Shown piece after piece: positions 46,210-58,027 of a stretch of DNA of 64,000 nt. Origin of the DNA: Elymus sibiricus (Eukaryota > Streptophyta > Magnoliopsida > Poales > Poaceae); contig CM077670.1 in NCBI GenBank assembly GCA_039707655.1, positions 141,278,001 through 141,342,000 on the forward strand. The letters run 5' to 3'. The stretch's first letter is position 1, and the number at the start of each line of letters is the position of its first letter. A model generated the notes under the pieces. It made no database searches. It saw only the letters and a list, made by a program, of their open reading frames with translations, and was not told the origin of the DNA. The position numbers were made by a program, and so were the translations under genes.

Positions 46210-48517
46210 GCAAGACTAAATGGATTAATAACTTGTTTCTCAGTGTCGAGCATTGTAATCATGACAACTGTATGTAACTGCACTAATTGCATCTATTTTT
46301 TACTCTAATTATGTGCAATTGGCATAGGCGTATCAAGGTACAACACTGAATTTAAGCATAAAAAGTACAGGACTGAGTCAGTTTAATCGCTCAAAACCGG
46401 TCATGAGTTCCACAACAAACATTAACAGAGCATTTCCTAATACAACTAGTGAGCCACAGTTACAATGGCGAGTGCTGGTAGTAGTGAATTTAAACTACAC
46501 ATGACGCAATCACAATACAAACTAAGCCATTCAGTTCCAAACTACCCTCTACACTTTGAAATAAGCCATTTGGGGTGCAGAGACTTACTTCAAGGGCAAA
46601 GAGCTTGGTGTTCAAGTTGTGGGAGTTGTGTAGAATGTGGACTGGTTGCAGACACATGTCAAGGTTGTGTAGATCCCACCCACAGTATCAGATCAACTGA
46701 AACAAAGGAACCTAATTTCAGTCGAGAGAGTTAAAAGTAGGCACATAAACCATAGCAGTAGTATAAGGGGCTCATGGATAGTAAGAAGAAGAACCATTGC
46801 CTATTCAATTCCAAGTGGACTCGCGACGCGTTGACTGAAAAATAGCTCATGTGCCAAGATAGTAAGCTGATACATATTTATATTGTTTGTGGTAAACTGA
46901 ACCTTCATTTCTCGGGCCTAGTCTAAGATGATGGACTAGTTGAACTGGTCAACAAAAAGGAAACCCTGGACAAGCATCAGGATGGCAAAATGATCGATCC
47001 ATCCATTCCATTTGCTAACTTACCACGACATATCCTCAAATGGCTTGTATAAGATCAGTGAGGGCCCACCGGTGCCAGCGGCATGCCTCTAGCACAAGAT
47101 GAAAATAAAACAACAAAGCTTATCATCATATTATTATATGCCAGTGATCAAACTTGCATGGAGCCACATACTGAATATAAAGGTTTAGAGCGTTGTGTTT
47201 TTTTCTGCTATTCAGATTGGCCAAACAAAGGTGAAGACATGACATAAATAAACAACCTCCTAGCCTCCTAACCACATATAGCTGTAGACATGACATAAAT
47301 GAATGCAACGTTACTTATCTAACATTTTGTATTTCCTTCTGCCCTAACTAAAGTATTACTAGTGACTAATTCTGAGGTACAACGGAAACATGCATAAAGC
47401 ATAACCATGTTGTAGATCAGCAATCAAGCTTACATGGCAACAATAAGATCCAGTGATAAGTTCCCAAGGTTTACATAGGATTTAGGGTGTAATATTCAGA
47501 TGGTCCAGACAAGTGTTAGAACAGGACACCGGGCCAACAATTTCCTACATGTGCATTCATTTTCCCAATGACATATATATGGCATTGTCTCAATGACATT
47601 TTATATGTCGGTGTCCTTCTTGTGTCTCCAAATTAAAATAAAGGTTTACTTTTATAATATTTTCTTGAACTTCACGCACCAATGGAAGTATTACTGGATG
47701 CCTGACTAAATAGTCGCACATGACAATTAACCAAACAAAGATGAGGAAGTACAGGAAGCTGTACCAGCTGGAGTATAGAAGCAGCCGTAAAGAAGTAACA
47801 CAATGCAAGTGCTGCATACCCAGATAATTTACCACTAGCTTGCTATCGGTTTAGTATTGGAGAGGCAGTCCCATAAGAGGGGCGACTAAGTTTTGCAGCC
47901 GAACAACACCTGCACACGTCATGATCACATCCCTTTCCTTTTGAGGCATGTCACTATGCATAGCTGATACCATTAAGTTGTTGGTGAGCATTATTTGGGT
48001 AAGACAACCCCCCTGGTCAAGAGGGAATTATCATTTTAGCATGTGGTGAACGATTAATTATGTCAACATGACCATAGTTAAACACTTAACAAAGCTAGAC
48101 AGCCTTTAGAACAAAAAAGCTGGACAAGAACGATTTACACTTCAGTCAACAAATGGTTTTCTTTCTTTGTTTCCAATTCAAATACAATTACCTACAAATA
48201 TGTTGTTCGCCAGGAACAAGCAGCTCTAGAGTCCGAAAATAAGAACTGGTCACAATTTACACTATCTTAATACAAATATCATTCCTTAACTGAAGCATAA
48301 CATACTAATTCAAAGAGAGTTTTGATCTAGATTTTCACAGGGAAGTAAGAAACATCTTTTAGAGAAATAATAAGCATTTTCACAGAGAACTAAATGCATT
48401 AATAGTATGCATGAGAACAATAGTGCATCAGCATTAGAGTTAAACCAGATCCATAACAGAGTAACTAAAATTTTTCAGATCCATAGCATTTTTAGAGAAA
48501 TAAAGCATCACATAACA
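46210..48517. other. Unassigned AT-rich region
   Basis: 2.3 kb with ORFs no longer than about 90 codons and no motif that I recognise. It may be interior of the CACTA element, or remnants of another transposon. The right edge at 48518 is an abrupt switch to Copia LTR sequence. Confidence 0.4.
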
Positions 48518-48840
48518 GACTCACGCAGCCATTACCCTCTGTGGGTTGAAGTCTCCATCAACGTGGACGTATGATACCACCACCTATTAGAACCACGCCA
48601 AAAACCATCGTGTCTTCATTGTGTTTGATCTTCCATCTCTACCTCATTACTTTCCACACTCTTGCATGTTGTACTATTTCCGCTGCTCTATCTCTAGATA
48701 TGCATGTGTAGAAAGTATTGGTTGTATCTTAACTAGTGCCAAAATCTGCCTAAACTTCAAGAAAACTAAAAACTGCACCTTTGGCCTTTAAGTGTCTATT
48801 CACCCCCCCCCCCTTCTAGACCTATCTTCTCGATCCTACA
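48518..48840 (+). repeat. 5' LTR of the Copia element, last 323 bp
   Basis: Matches the final part of the solo LTR (54566-54887): 'gtgggttgaagtctccatcaacgtgga' and 'gctctatctctagatatgcatgtgtagaaagtattgg'. About 1.27 kb of its start is missing. Holds a run of 11-12 C at 48802. Confidence 0.85.
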
Positions 48841-48841
48841 A

Positions 48842-48858
48842 TTGGTATCAGAGCATTG
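48842..48858 (+). other. Primer binding site of the Copia element (tRNA-Met)
   Basis: TTGGTATCAGAGCATTG, one base after the LTR end; standard for Copia elements primed by initiator tRNA-Met. Confidence 0.88.
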
Positions 48859-48895
48859 GTTTCCATTGCCTTGGTTTAATCACCATTGGAGGAAG

Positions 48896-49661
48896 ATGAA
48901 TGTGTCTACTTTGGGGAGTCTTAGACGTAGAGTGTCTATTCTCAATGGGGAGTATTATCACTTTTGAAAAGATGAAATGCTTGATATCTTTGATGAGTTT
49001 AACTTGAGCAAGTACATTCATAGTCCTTATGTGCCTCCCATTGATCCATTGCATCCCACTCATGAAGAAGAAATTGATATGTTTCGTAATCTTAGAACCG
49101 TCAATCTTATTATTAGAGGATTACCTAAAATTGTGCTTTGTTGTATGCAAAACTTTGAGTGCACTTATACTCTATGGAATGACTTGGAAAAGTGATATCC
49201 CGACTACTCTTTAAAGAATCTTGATTAGATTCTTCATAAGACTATTGCTTTTCATAAGATAAAGCCTAGTGATCCTAACTTTGATAATTGCTTGTTTGAG
49301 CTTCATGATCTTATGCGTGCCAAAGGAGATGTTGTAACCATTAGCAATATCATCATAGAAGCCATTAGAATTCATAATCCCAAACATGGTCATCATCTTG
49401 AAACTAATGAAAATGTTGTCCTAGGTGATGATGATAATGTTGAGCATGGCTATTATAATAAGGATGAGGAATTCGACATCGAATATGAGAAGACTATGAA
49501 GAATCTAAGTCTCATGGCAAACCTTCGAGATTACATGGCCGAAGAAAAGGAATGGATTCTTGATAGTGGATGCACCGATAACATGACCGGAGATAAAGAC
49601 ATGTTCCGTGAGCTTGCTAAGAATGATGGTCCACGCAAGTATGTGACTTTTGGAGATAACC
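48896..49661 (+). pseudogene. Copia gag and protease, with stops and shortened
   Basis: Frame opens MNVSTLGSLRRR and keeps one phase to about 49661. It crosses TGA at about 48965 (YYHF-stop-KDEM, normally Trp), TGA at 49196 (LEK-stop-YPDYSL, normally Arg) and a TAG near 49228. Gag landmarks: DEMLDIFDEFNLSKYI, FHKIKPSDPNFD. The CCHC knuckle expected in Copia gag is absent, so part of gag is deleted. The protease active site is present (EWILDSGCTDNMTGD). Just after FGDN, a one-base deletion relative to the expected codons near 49661 shifts the phase into the next ORF. Confidence 0.75.
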
Positions 49662-52542
49662 CAAGGGTAAGGTACTTGGCCTTGGTAAGGTGGCCATATC
49701 CAATGATAGCTCCATTCAAAAGGTTATGCTTGTTGAATCTCTTGGATACAATCTTCTTTCCGTATCTAGACTAGCTGACTTTGGTTTCAATCTTCTATTT
49801 ACCGAAGTAGATTGCCAAGTGTTTCATCGAGATAATCATAATATGGTCTTTACCAGCATTCGTAGAGGTGATCTATACATTGTTGATTTCACTAAAAGAG
49901 CCCAACCTCGTACATGTCTTATTGCAAAATCTTCTAAAGGTTGGCTATGGCATAGAAGGCTAGGACATGTTGGCATGCGAAATCTTGATAAACTTGTTAA
50001 AGGAGATCATATTCTTGGTGTTAAAGATGTTATCTTTGACAAGGATAGACTTTGTAGTGCTTGCCAAGCAGGAAAACAAGTTGGAGGAAGTCATCCCATG
50101 AAGAACATCATGACCACAAGGAGACCACTCAAACTACTTTGTATGGACCTCTTCGGTCCCAATGCTTATAAGAGCCTTGGTGGTAACTCTTTTGGTTTGG
50201 TCATAGTTGATGAATTTTCCAGATTTATGTGGGTGTTCTTTCTCGATGACAAATTGCAGGTTCAAAAGATCTTCAAGAACTTCGCTAGGAAGGCCCAAAA
50301 TCAGTTTGAAGTGAAGATCAAGAAGGTTCAGAGCGACAATAGAACGGAGTTCAAGAACACAAATGTGGACACCTTTCTTGACGAAGAGGGTATCTCACAT
50401 GAGTTCTCAGCTACGTATACCCCTCAGCAAAATGGAGTTGTTGAGAGGAAGAACCAGACTCTTATTGAGATGCCGAGAACGATGCTTGATGAATACAAGA
50501 CACCAAGATACTTTTGGGCGGAAACGGTTGAGACGGCTTGTCGTGCTACAAATCGGCTTTACCTTCACAAGCTTCTTGGTAAAACGGCATACGAGCTACT
50601 CACTGGTAACAAACCCCAAGTTGGATACTTTCGAGTATTTGGCTCAAAGTGTTACATTCTAGATAAGCATCATCGTTTAAAATTTGCTCCTAAATCTCAT
50701 GAAGGTTTTCTACTTGGTTACGGATCAAACTCTCACACCTACCATGTCTACAACAACTTCACTCGAAAAGTTGAAGAAATGGTAGATGTGAAGTTTGATG
50801 AGACTAATGGCTCGCAAGTCGAGCAATTTCCAATTGATGTAGAAGATCAAGAACCATCGGAAGCAATCCAAGACTTGTCTATTGGCAAGATTCGCCCCAT
50901 GGAGGTGAAGGAGAGCACTTCGTCAATTCAAGTGGAAGCCTCAACTTCACATCAAGGTGAACCACAAGTTGACATGGTGGCATCCACAAGTGGAACACGT
51001 CAAGACGAAGGAAATGAGGAAGTACAACAAGAAGATTCACCACAACCGCCATCTCCACCACCTCAAGAGAATGATGACGCCAACACTAATGAAAAAGATG
51101 ATGATGATGAGGAGGAGGAGGAGGAGGAATCCTCACCACAACTCAAGCAAAATCTACCTCAAGTTAGAGCAAGAATTGACAAGAATCATCCTGTAGAACA
51201 AATTCTTGGCGACATCAAATCCGGGAGAATCACTCGCTCTAAATCTCGTTTAGCTAACTTTTGTGAGCACTACTCATTCATTTCTAGTATTGAGCCCATG
51301 AAGATAGAAGAATCTCTCGAAGACCCGGATTGGGTAAATGCTATGCATGAAGAACTACACAACTTCGAGAGGAATCAAGTTTGGACATTGGTTGAGAAGC
51401 CCAAAGATGAGCAAAACATCATCGGAACCAAATGGGTCTTTCGGAACAAGCAAGATGAGGATGGACAAGTTGTACGCAACAAGGCTCGCCTAGTGGCTCA
51501 AGGCTACACACAAGTCGAACGGATGGACTATGGTGAGACCTATGCCCCCGTTGCTAGACTTGAGTCCATTCGCATTCTTCTTGCTTATGCCAATCAGCAT
51601 GATATCACCCTTTATCAAATAGGTATTAAAAGTGCCTTCTTAAATGGTGAAATTGAGGAGGAAGTTTATGTTAAACAACCTCCCGGCTTTGTTAATCCCA
51701 AGAAACAAAAACATGTTTATAAACTTCATAAAGCTCTTTATGGTCTCAAGCAAGCCCCTAGAGCTTGGTATAAGTGCTTGACAAAGTTTCTTCTAGAAAA
51801 AGGTTTCGAAATTGGGAGAAATGATTCAACCTTATTCACTAAGAGAGTTAATGGTGAACTATTTGTATGCCAAATATATGTTGATGATATCATTTGTGGA
51901 TCTACTCATCCTTCTTTTAGTGAAAAGTTTGCAAGGCTGATGTCGGAGAAGTATGAGATGTCTATGATGTGTGAACTCAAATTCTTCCTTGGTTTGCAAA
52001 TAAAGCAAACTAGAGAGGGTACCTTTGTTTCTCAAACAAAGTATACCAAGGACTTGTTCAAGAAGTTCAACATGCAAGAGAGTAAAGGTATGAAAACTCC
52101 CATGCCTACTAGTGGACATCTTGACTTGACAAAGGATGGCAAACCGGTTGACCAAAAGGTTTACCGATCTATGATTGGTTCATTATTATATCTATGTGCC
52201 TCACGTCCCAACATTATGCTAAGTGTGTGCATGTGTGCGCATTACCAAGCGGCACCAAGGGAATGTCATCTTAAGGCCGTGAAAAGAATTGTCAGATACT
52301 TGTTACATACACCAAACTTTGGCATTTGGTATCCCAAAGGATCCTCATTTGATCTTGTTGGCTACTCCGATTCAGACTATGCCAGAGACAAGGTTGATAG
52401 AAAATCCACTTCGTGTACATGTCAATTTCTTGGTAGCTCTCTTGTGTCTTGGTCTTCCAAGTGCAAAATTCGATATCTCTATATACCGCCGAAGCGGAAT
52501 ACATCGCAGCCGGATCTTGTTGTGCACAATTGTTATGGATGA
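49662..52542 (+). pseudogene. Copia pol: pre-integrase, integrase, RT, start of RNase H
   Basis: A 950-residue open frame from 49690. Pre-integrase zinc binding: WHRRLGH...CSACQAGK (about 90-130). Integrase core with D at CMDLFGP (about 152), D at VQSDNRTEF (about 215) and E at NGVVERKNQ (about 250); integrase C-terminus FAPKSHEGFLLGYG. A Glu/Asp/Pro-rich linker follows, with GAT/GAG microsatellite-like coding at 51095-51130. RT runs from TKWVFRNKQDEDG to YVDDIICGST (about 730). Motif A reads YQIGIKSAFLNG where the family has Q[MI]DVK[ST]AFL, so the first catalytic Asp is Gly here. RNase H starts YSDSDYARD; then a one-base deletion in 'tccaagtgcaaaattcg' near 52465 ends the frame at 52542. 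Unable to code an active polymerase. Confidence 0.9.
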
Positions 52543-52829
52543 CACAAACTCTAAAAGATTATGGGATACATGTGAAACATGTTCCATTACTTTGTGACAA
52601 TGAGAGTGCAATTAATATTGCACACAATCCCGTGCAACATTCTCGAACTAAGCATATTGAAGTTCGTCACCATTTCATTCGAGATCATGTTGCTAAAGGT
52701 GACATTGACCTTAAACATGTTCGTACCGACAAACAATTGGCGGATATCTTCACTAAACCTCTTGATGAGAAGATATTTTGCCACTTGAGAAGTGAGTTGA
52801 AAGTCATTGATGCTTCCAATGTGAACTAG
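52449..52829 (+). pseudogene. Copia RNase H C-terminal part, in a second frame
   Basis: Continues RNase H after the frameshift: NSISLYTAEAEYIAAGSCC, LLWMTQTLKDYGI, LLCDNESAINIAHNPVQH, RTKHIEVRHHFIRDHV, LADIFTKPLDEKIF, and the stop at 52829. All are standard Copia RNase H text. The overlap with the preceding frame lies around 52449-52542. Confidence 0.9.
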
Positions 52830-53296
52830 AAATTCACTTGGATGCATGCAAGGGCATGAGCTTTCTTGACTAATCCATGATGATTCTCTTATGATGGTTA
52901 TATCATATCTTGGATACATTGCTCCCTTGTATTGCATGTAACCCCTTGTAGGTACTTGGATAAGCTTCTTTTCACAAGATTTCATCCCACTCCTATCTTG
53001 AGTAATCTTGCATGAACCAAGTAACAAGGACCTATGTGTTGTGTTCAAGGAACAAGACAACATCAAAATATCCTTTGACAACATTTGGTAATTCACTTTC
53101 ACTCTTGTCATTTTGGATATACATGTTGTTCCTTGCAAGACTAACCCATGTAGGAAGATGAACTACAAAAGGGGAAGGCTTGTTCCCAACTCCCATCAAG
53201 AGCGTCCACAACAAGTTCAACTACATTAAGGAGTCAACATCAACCAAACCCAATGTAAGTAACCACATCTTAGAGAAGCTTTGCTCAAAGACATGA
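52830..53296 (+). other. Post-pol interior of the Copia element, left part
   Basis: Non-coding DNA after RNase H, broken by the solo LTR at 53297 and continued at 54893. No env-like ORF is visible. Confidence 0.6.
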
Positions 53297-54887
53297 TGAA
53301 AGCACATTTGCTCCCTTGGTGGTTTTGGTAATTTATGCCAACATACATGTGTTGGACTAATGCTTTTATCTAGTGAATTTCAGACAAGTTCAACAATGGC
53401 GTGGCAGGGACAAGAGGACGTGGAACCCCCTCAAAATGCTAAGGACAAGGATTGGCAAAAGATCAAGACTCTACATTTTTGGTTTAGTGATCCAAGATCA
53501 CATTGAGTCCATAGGAAAGCCAATACTATTAAAAGGGGATGAGGTGTTGCTTAATGGTCTTCTTGCTCAAATGCTTAGTGACAGTACTCCTAAACCCTCA
53601 ACCACTCTCTCTACCCAAATATGTCCAAAACCCACATTCCAACTCGGCCCCACCGAAATTTCCTATCCGGACCCACCGAGTTCACCTAGACGTAGCCACT
53701 GCCAAAACCCTAACAAATCAGATCCACCAAAATGGATCTCGGTCTCACCGAGATGGCCTTGCCAACTCTCTGTAATCGTTTGCACTTACTTCGGTCTCAC
53801 CGAGTTTTGCAAATCGGTCTCACCGAGATGGCTTGCCAACTCTTTGTTGCCTTATTGCTTCACTTCAGTCCTACCGAGTTGACGCAATCGGTGCCACCGA
53901 GATGAGGTTTGCCTTAGCCATTGCACTTCGGTCCATCCGAGTTGTTCGTATTGGTCCCACAGATATTCCTAAAGTTCATATCTTTTACACAGTTCGGTGC
54001 TACCGAGATTATGGTTTCGGTGCCACCGAGTTGGGTCAAAAATGTGTAACGGTTGGATTTTGCGTGGAGGCTATATATACCCCTCCACCACCTCCTTCTC
54101 AGTAAGGAGAGCCATCAGAACGTGCCTACACTTCCACCATACATTTTCTGAGAGAGAACCACCTACTCGTGTGTTCAGATCAAGCTATTCCATTCCTACC
54201 ATTTGAATCTTGATTTCTAGCCTTTCCCAAGTTGCTTTCCACTCAAATCCCTCTTCCACCATAGCCAAATCTGTGAGGAGTTGTTTGAGTGCTGGGAAGA
54301 CTATCATTTGAAGCACAAGAGCAAGGACTTCATCAACAACACACCGTCTATTACCTTTTGGAGAGTGGTGTCTCCTAGATTTCTTAGGTGTCACTTGGGA
54401 GCCTCCGACATGATGTGGAGTTGAACCAAGGAGTTTGTAAGGGCAAGGAGATCACCTACTTCATGAAGATCTACCTCGAGTGAGGCTAGTCCTTCGTGGA
54501 CGTAAGCCGTGGTGGAATAGACAAGGTTGCTTCTTCGTGGACCCTTCGTGGGTGGAGCCCTCCGTGGACTCGCGCAGCCGTTACCCTTCGTGGGTTGAAG
54601 TCTCCATCAACGTGGATGTACGATAGCACCACCTATCGGAACCACGCCAAAAACCACCGTGTCTTCATTGCGTTTGATCTTTCATACTCTACCCCTTCAC
54701 TTTCCGTACTATTGCATGCTTTACTATTTCCGCTGCTCAATCTCTAGATATGCATGTGTAGAAAGTATTGGAGTGATCTTAACTTGTGCCAAAATCTGAC
54801 TAAATTCCAAGAGAAATTAAAAACTGCACCTTTGGCTGGTTAGGAGTCTATTCACCCCCCCTCTAGACCTATCTCCTTGATCCCACA
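53297..54887 (+). repeat. Solo LTR of the same Copia family (1591 bp)
   Basis: Full LTR from TGAAAGCACATTTG to GATCCCACA. It is preceded by host interior with no purine tract and followed by host interior with no primer site, so it is a solo LTR and not an element boundary. Flanks are CATGA (53292-53296) and TATGA (54888-54892), a target duplication with one change. It contains a cluster of CGGTnnnACCGA palindromes at about 53640-54030 and a TATA-like 'gctatatatacccctcc' at 54070. Confidence 0.8.
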
Positions 54888-56332
54888 TATGAGTCCGAGC
54901 AACTCAACAAGATGTGAATACATTGAAATGCTTAAACAAAAAATGGCAACCCCATTTTGAGCTTCACGATGAGTATGACCTATGATCAAGTGCTCTCACT
55001 TGACTCCTAAGTCAATATACTCTAACACAGGTGACCTAGTTGCTGACCCACCTAGATGAAGTTCACTAAGTGCTTTTTTGACTTTTCTCGTTTGAAATAT
55101 TCATCTAGTTGTTCTTTTGTTTTCTTTTTCTAGTCAATTCATCGCAAATCTTATTTGAATTCATTGAAAATCCTTGTGAAATCTTATTGCTAAGTGAGCG
55201 GAGTTGCCAAAATTCTCTTTTCTGCTTCGAGTTTGGTCTCACCGATCCAAAATGCACCGGTGCCACCGAGACGCAACATACATTGCATACATGTTCAGCG
55301 GTACAACTGAAAAGGACAAACTCGGATACATCGATGTGATCACTCAGTGACATTCCCATTCGGACTCACCGACTGATATTACTCGGAGACACTGATTTCG
55401 TCGCATAAAGGACCTTTTTGCCAAAATTTCTTCAGTTTCTCTCCAGCTCAACTCAATGATTCTTTATCCTCTGCCTGCATCTAAAGCTAAATTTCAACTA
55501 GTTGTGCCTCTCAAGGACCATACTCACTTGACCAACAACCTTGAAGCTAGACCCTTCTTGGAAATTGATGTCAAAGGGGGAGAGAGAGATGCACGTCAAA
55601 GCTTATCTACGACACCATAAAGGGAGAAAGATGCATTTTATAAGAGGAGAGAACTCTACATGTTTCTAAGAGGGGAGAAACATGTATTTGATCCTAGTTG
55701 AATTACTATGTTGTTATTTTGTGTGTTTGCTCTGATTTTGTCTCACCCTACCACTCCCAATATCAAACTCTAAGATTCAGGGGGAGAGGAAGCTCAAGTT
55801 TAGGGGAGAAAAATCTTTGGAAATTCATTGCAAATTCTTAGTTGATCTCTTGGGGACATGTTTGCACTTAAGGAAGTATTCACTCTATGATACTATTTCC
55901 TACATGTCGTCCCAATCTTGGCATTCTTGATGTTTTTGTTTCCTTTCTTGAAGAAATCCCTTGTGTTATCTAACCCTGTTTTCTCAAGCTTATTTCTTCA
56001 TGAAACATGCTCAAGCACCTCAAGGTAAGTATATGCATCTCACTCACGCACTTGATGATCTCTTGCTTATTGCACATATTGTTTGCAAGAGAGAATCATG
56101 AACATGAAGGTATTTCACTCTCATTTCTTTTGCTCTAATGCATGTAGCCAAGATACATGCAACTCATCTAGTTTCTCATCCTATTGTGCACTTGCATTCC
56201 AAAAGCAATTATCTTTTAAAAGGTTGCACACTTGTAGGGGGAGCTTATGTGTGTTACATGTTTCTCAAAGCTCTCATACACTTTATGTTATATTCTTATT
56301 TGAAGCTTTGATGTATGTTGTCATCAATTACC
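54888..56332 (+). other. Post-pol interior of the Copia element, right part
   Basis: 1.4 kb without a long ORF. Contains further CGG...CCGA words at 55230-55395, Copia-type 'gggggagagaga' and 'agggagaaagatgcattttataagagg' stretches, and leads into the purine tract at 56333. Confidence 0.6.
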
Positions 56333-56346
56333 AAAAAGGGGGAGAT
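56333..56346 (+). other. Polypurine tract of the Copia element
   Basis: AAAAAGGGGGAGAT directly before the LTR start TGAAAGC at 56347. Confidence 0.85.
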
Positions 56347-56736
56347 TGAAAGCACATTTGCTCCCTTGGTGGTTTTCGTAATTCATGTCAACATACATGT
56401 TGTTGGACTAACACTTTCATCTAGTATATTTTAGGAAATTTCAATGTTGGCATGGCAAGGACATGAGATTGTGGACCCCTTCGAGATGCTAAGGACGTGG
56501 ATTGGCAAAGCTTCAAGACTCTACATTTTTGGATAAGTGAACCAAGATCACATTGAGTCCATAGGAAAGCCACTACTATTAAAAGGGGATGAGGTTTTGA
56601 TCATGACTCAATTGCTCAAGTGCTTGAAGATATTGCTCCAAAAACCCTCAACCACCTTCTCAATTTCATATCTGTCCAAACCCAAAAAAGCCAACTCGGT
56701 CCCACCGAAATCTTCCCCTTCGGACTCACCGAGTTG
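56347..56736 (+). repeat. 3' LTR of the Copia element, first 390 bp
   Basis: Aligned with the start of the solo LTR (53297 onward) through 'ggactcaccgagtt'; the rest is replaced by another LTR beginning at about 56753. More diverged from the solo LTR than expected for one recent burst. Confidence 0.82.
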
Positions 56737-56752
56737 ATCCTATACACTGCGA

Positions 56753-58027
56753 TGAGTGATATTTTTACACTCATTTCACCTTTGTTTAAACCGAGATATT
56801 TCATTTAATAAGAGATATTCGCTCCGATATTATCACTAATGGCTAATAAGTGCAAGGGATTCCACAAATCCTCACTTTGATGTGTTTCCACAGGAAATGG
56901 GCTAAAAAGGGCAGAAATCAAGTGTGGAAATGGAATGGAAGGAGAATGGAGGAAGAAGCAATCAACAGGAGGCGTTTCTGCGAAGATAGAACAAAAGACG
57001 GTGTTCCGTATGGGCGCAAGCGCCCGTATGAGCGCCCGTTTGGCGTGAATTCCGAGGCTGATCGTCCACCTAAACAACTTTTATTGAAGGGACTTCATCG
57101 AAATGTGAACAGAGCATCGAGCAGAAGGACGAGCACAGAAGCCAGAACCTCTTCTTCATCTAGAAACCCTAGCCGCCGCCATCTCCATCACCATAGCCAT
57201 CTCCACCACCACCATAGTGCTCCTTCATCTCATTCATACTTGTAATCATGCATCGCACAAGGCATCCATTGTAAAACATATTGCAATCAATCTCAAGATG
57301 TGTTCTTCAATGTTTTCTTCCCGCGATCTGATCTCCATGTGTGAGTAGTTCGGTAAGGTATGGGTTGAGGCATAAGCCTTGCAACCTGAGGTATTTGTTG
57401 AGGGGATCAATGGAAGACTTTGATATAACGTCATGTATGTGTGAAATAAAATTGTTCCGTGAAGATGTCTCTTGTCTTGTCCGCAATCTTCATCCCTGCA
57501 GGTACCCAGGAACATGGAGATCGAGCACTGGTGAGGCTAGGAGCAAGGAGACCGTGAAGTGTTATACCGAACACCGGTGACAGTAAGGTTCAGTAGGGTG
57601 ACATGGATCATATCCTTGGGGAGAAATGAGGTGTAGTCATTAAACGCCCAAAGCTCTTGTCTGATTTCATTATCTTAATTATCGAGGCAACCCCGCGTGA
57701 CGGATAGGGCCTGCGGTAGGACAACTGATTCTTGATGCAGGACTCGTGCTGGTCAAGATGTTATTTTAACATATCCCCCACTTCGATCCGTAACAAGCAC
57801 ATCTCGATGGGTGACTTCTAGCGCTCAAACTAGTATCTTATTTGATCCCAGCACAAATACAAGGTTGTAAGCATAAGACCTCATACACGTACCTCTTTTT
57901 ATTATAAGTGTTTGAATCACTATTTGCTTGCTGATCCGGTCAATAGCTGGATTTGACACTTTGAGAAAAGCTTGCTAGAGACCATCGCTTCAAGGGAATC
58001 TTCCTCTTGTGGGTTCGATAAGCCAGG
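56753..58027 (+). mobile_element. LTR retrotransposon remnant (LTR interrupted by the next element)
   Basis: Starts TGAGTGATATTTTTACACTC and resembles, from memory, a common Triticeae Gypsy LTR that opens TGAGTTGATATTTTTACACTC and later has 'gatcgagcactggtgaggct' and 'tgatccggtcaatag.tggatttgacac'. Non-coding; the 131-codon ORF at 56850 is low-complexity (His, Arg, Ser) and not credible. It ends at 58027, where the last Gypsy element inserted. Confidence 0.5.

Larger units (their letters stand above)
44525..48517. mobile_element. CACTA-type element, one end and probable interior (partial)
   Basis: CACTACACCACGG at 44525, preceded by the trinucleotide TTA, is a CACTA-type terminus cutting into the Sukkula-like leader. 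The next 400 bp repeat the words 'tacaccctacctatgccgacag' and 'ccgacac', the subterminal repeats to which CACTA transposases bind. No matching GTGGTGTAGTG end with TTA was found before 48517, and no transposase ORF is present. The element is therefore a non-autonomous or truncated copy, and assignment of DNA right of about 46210 to it is by default. Confidence 0.5.
48518..56736 (+). mobile_element. Copia retrotransposon (SIRE/Maximus-like, inferred), decayed, with a nested solo LTR
   Basis: Truncated 5' LTR (48518-48840), Met-type primer site, gag-protease-integrase-RT-RNase H in Copia order, a 1.9-kb stretch after RNase H, a purine tract AAAAAGGGGGAGA and a truncated 3' LTR (56347-56736). 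A full-length LTR of the same family (53297-54887) sits in the post-pol region with its own target duplication. LTR start TGAAAGCACATTTG, end GATCC[CT]ACA. The long post-pol region and LTRs rich in CGGT...ACCG palindromes recall the SIRE/Maximus group; lineage is inference. Confidence 0.85.

Noticed and set aside
46480..46500. 'ggtagtagtg' as the right tip of the CACTA element
   Set aside because: Only the last six bases agree with the expected GTGGTGTAGTG, and the next three bases are AAT, not the TTA found before the left tip.
56850..57245. 131-codon ORF ending in His-rich sequence
   Set aside because: Low-complexity translation of an LTR leader (ccaccatcatcaccat-like text); no start context and no family resemblance.
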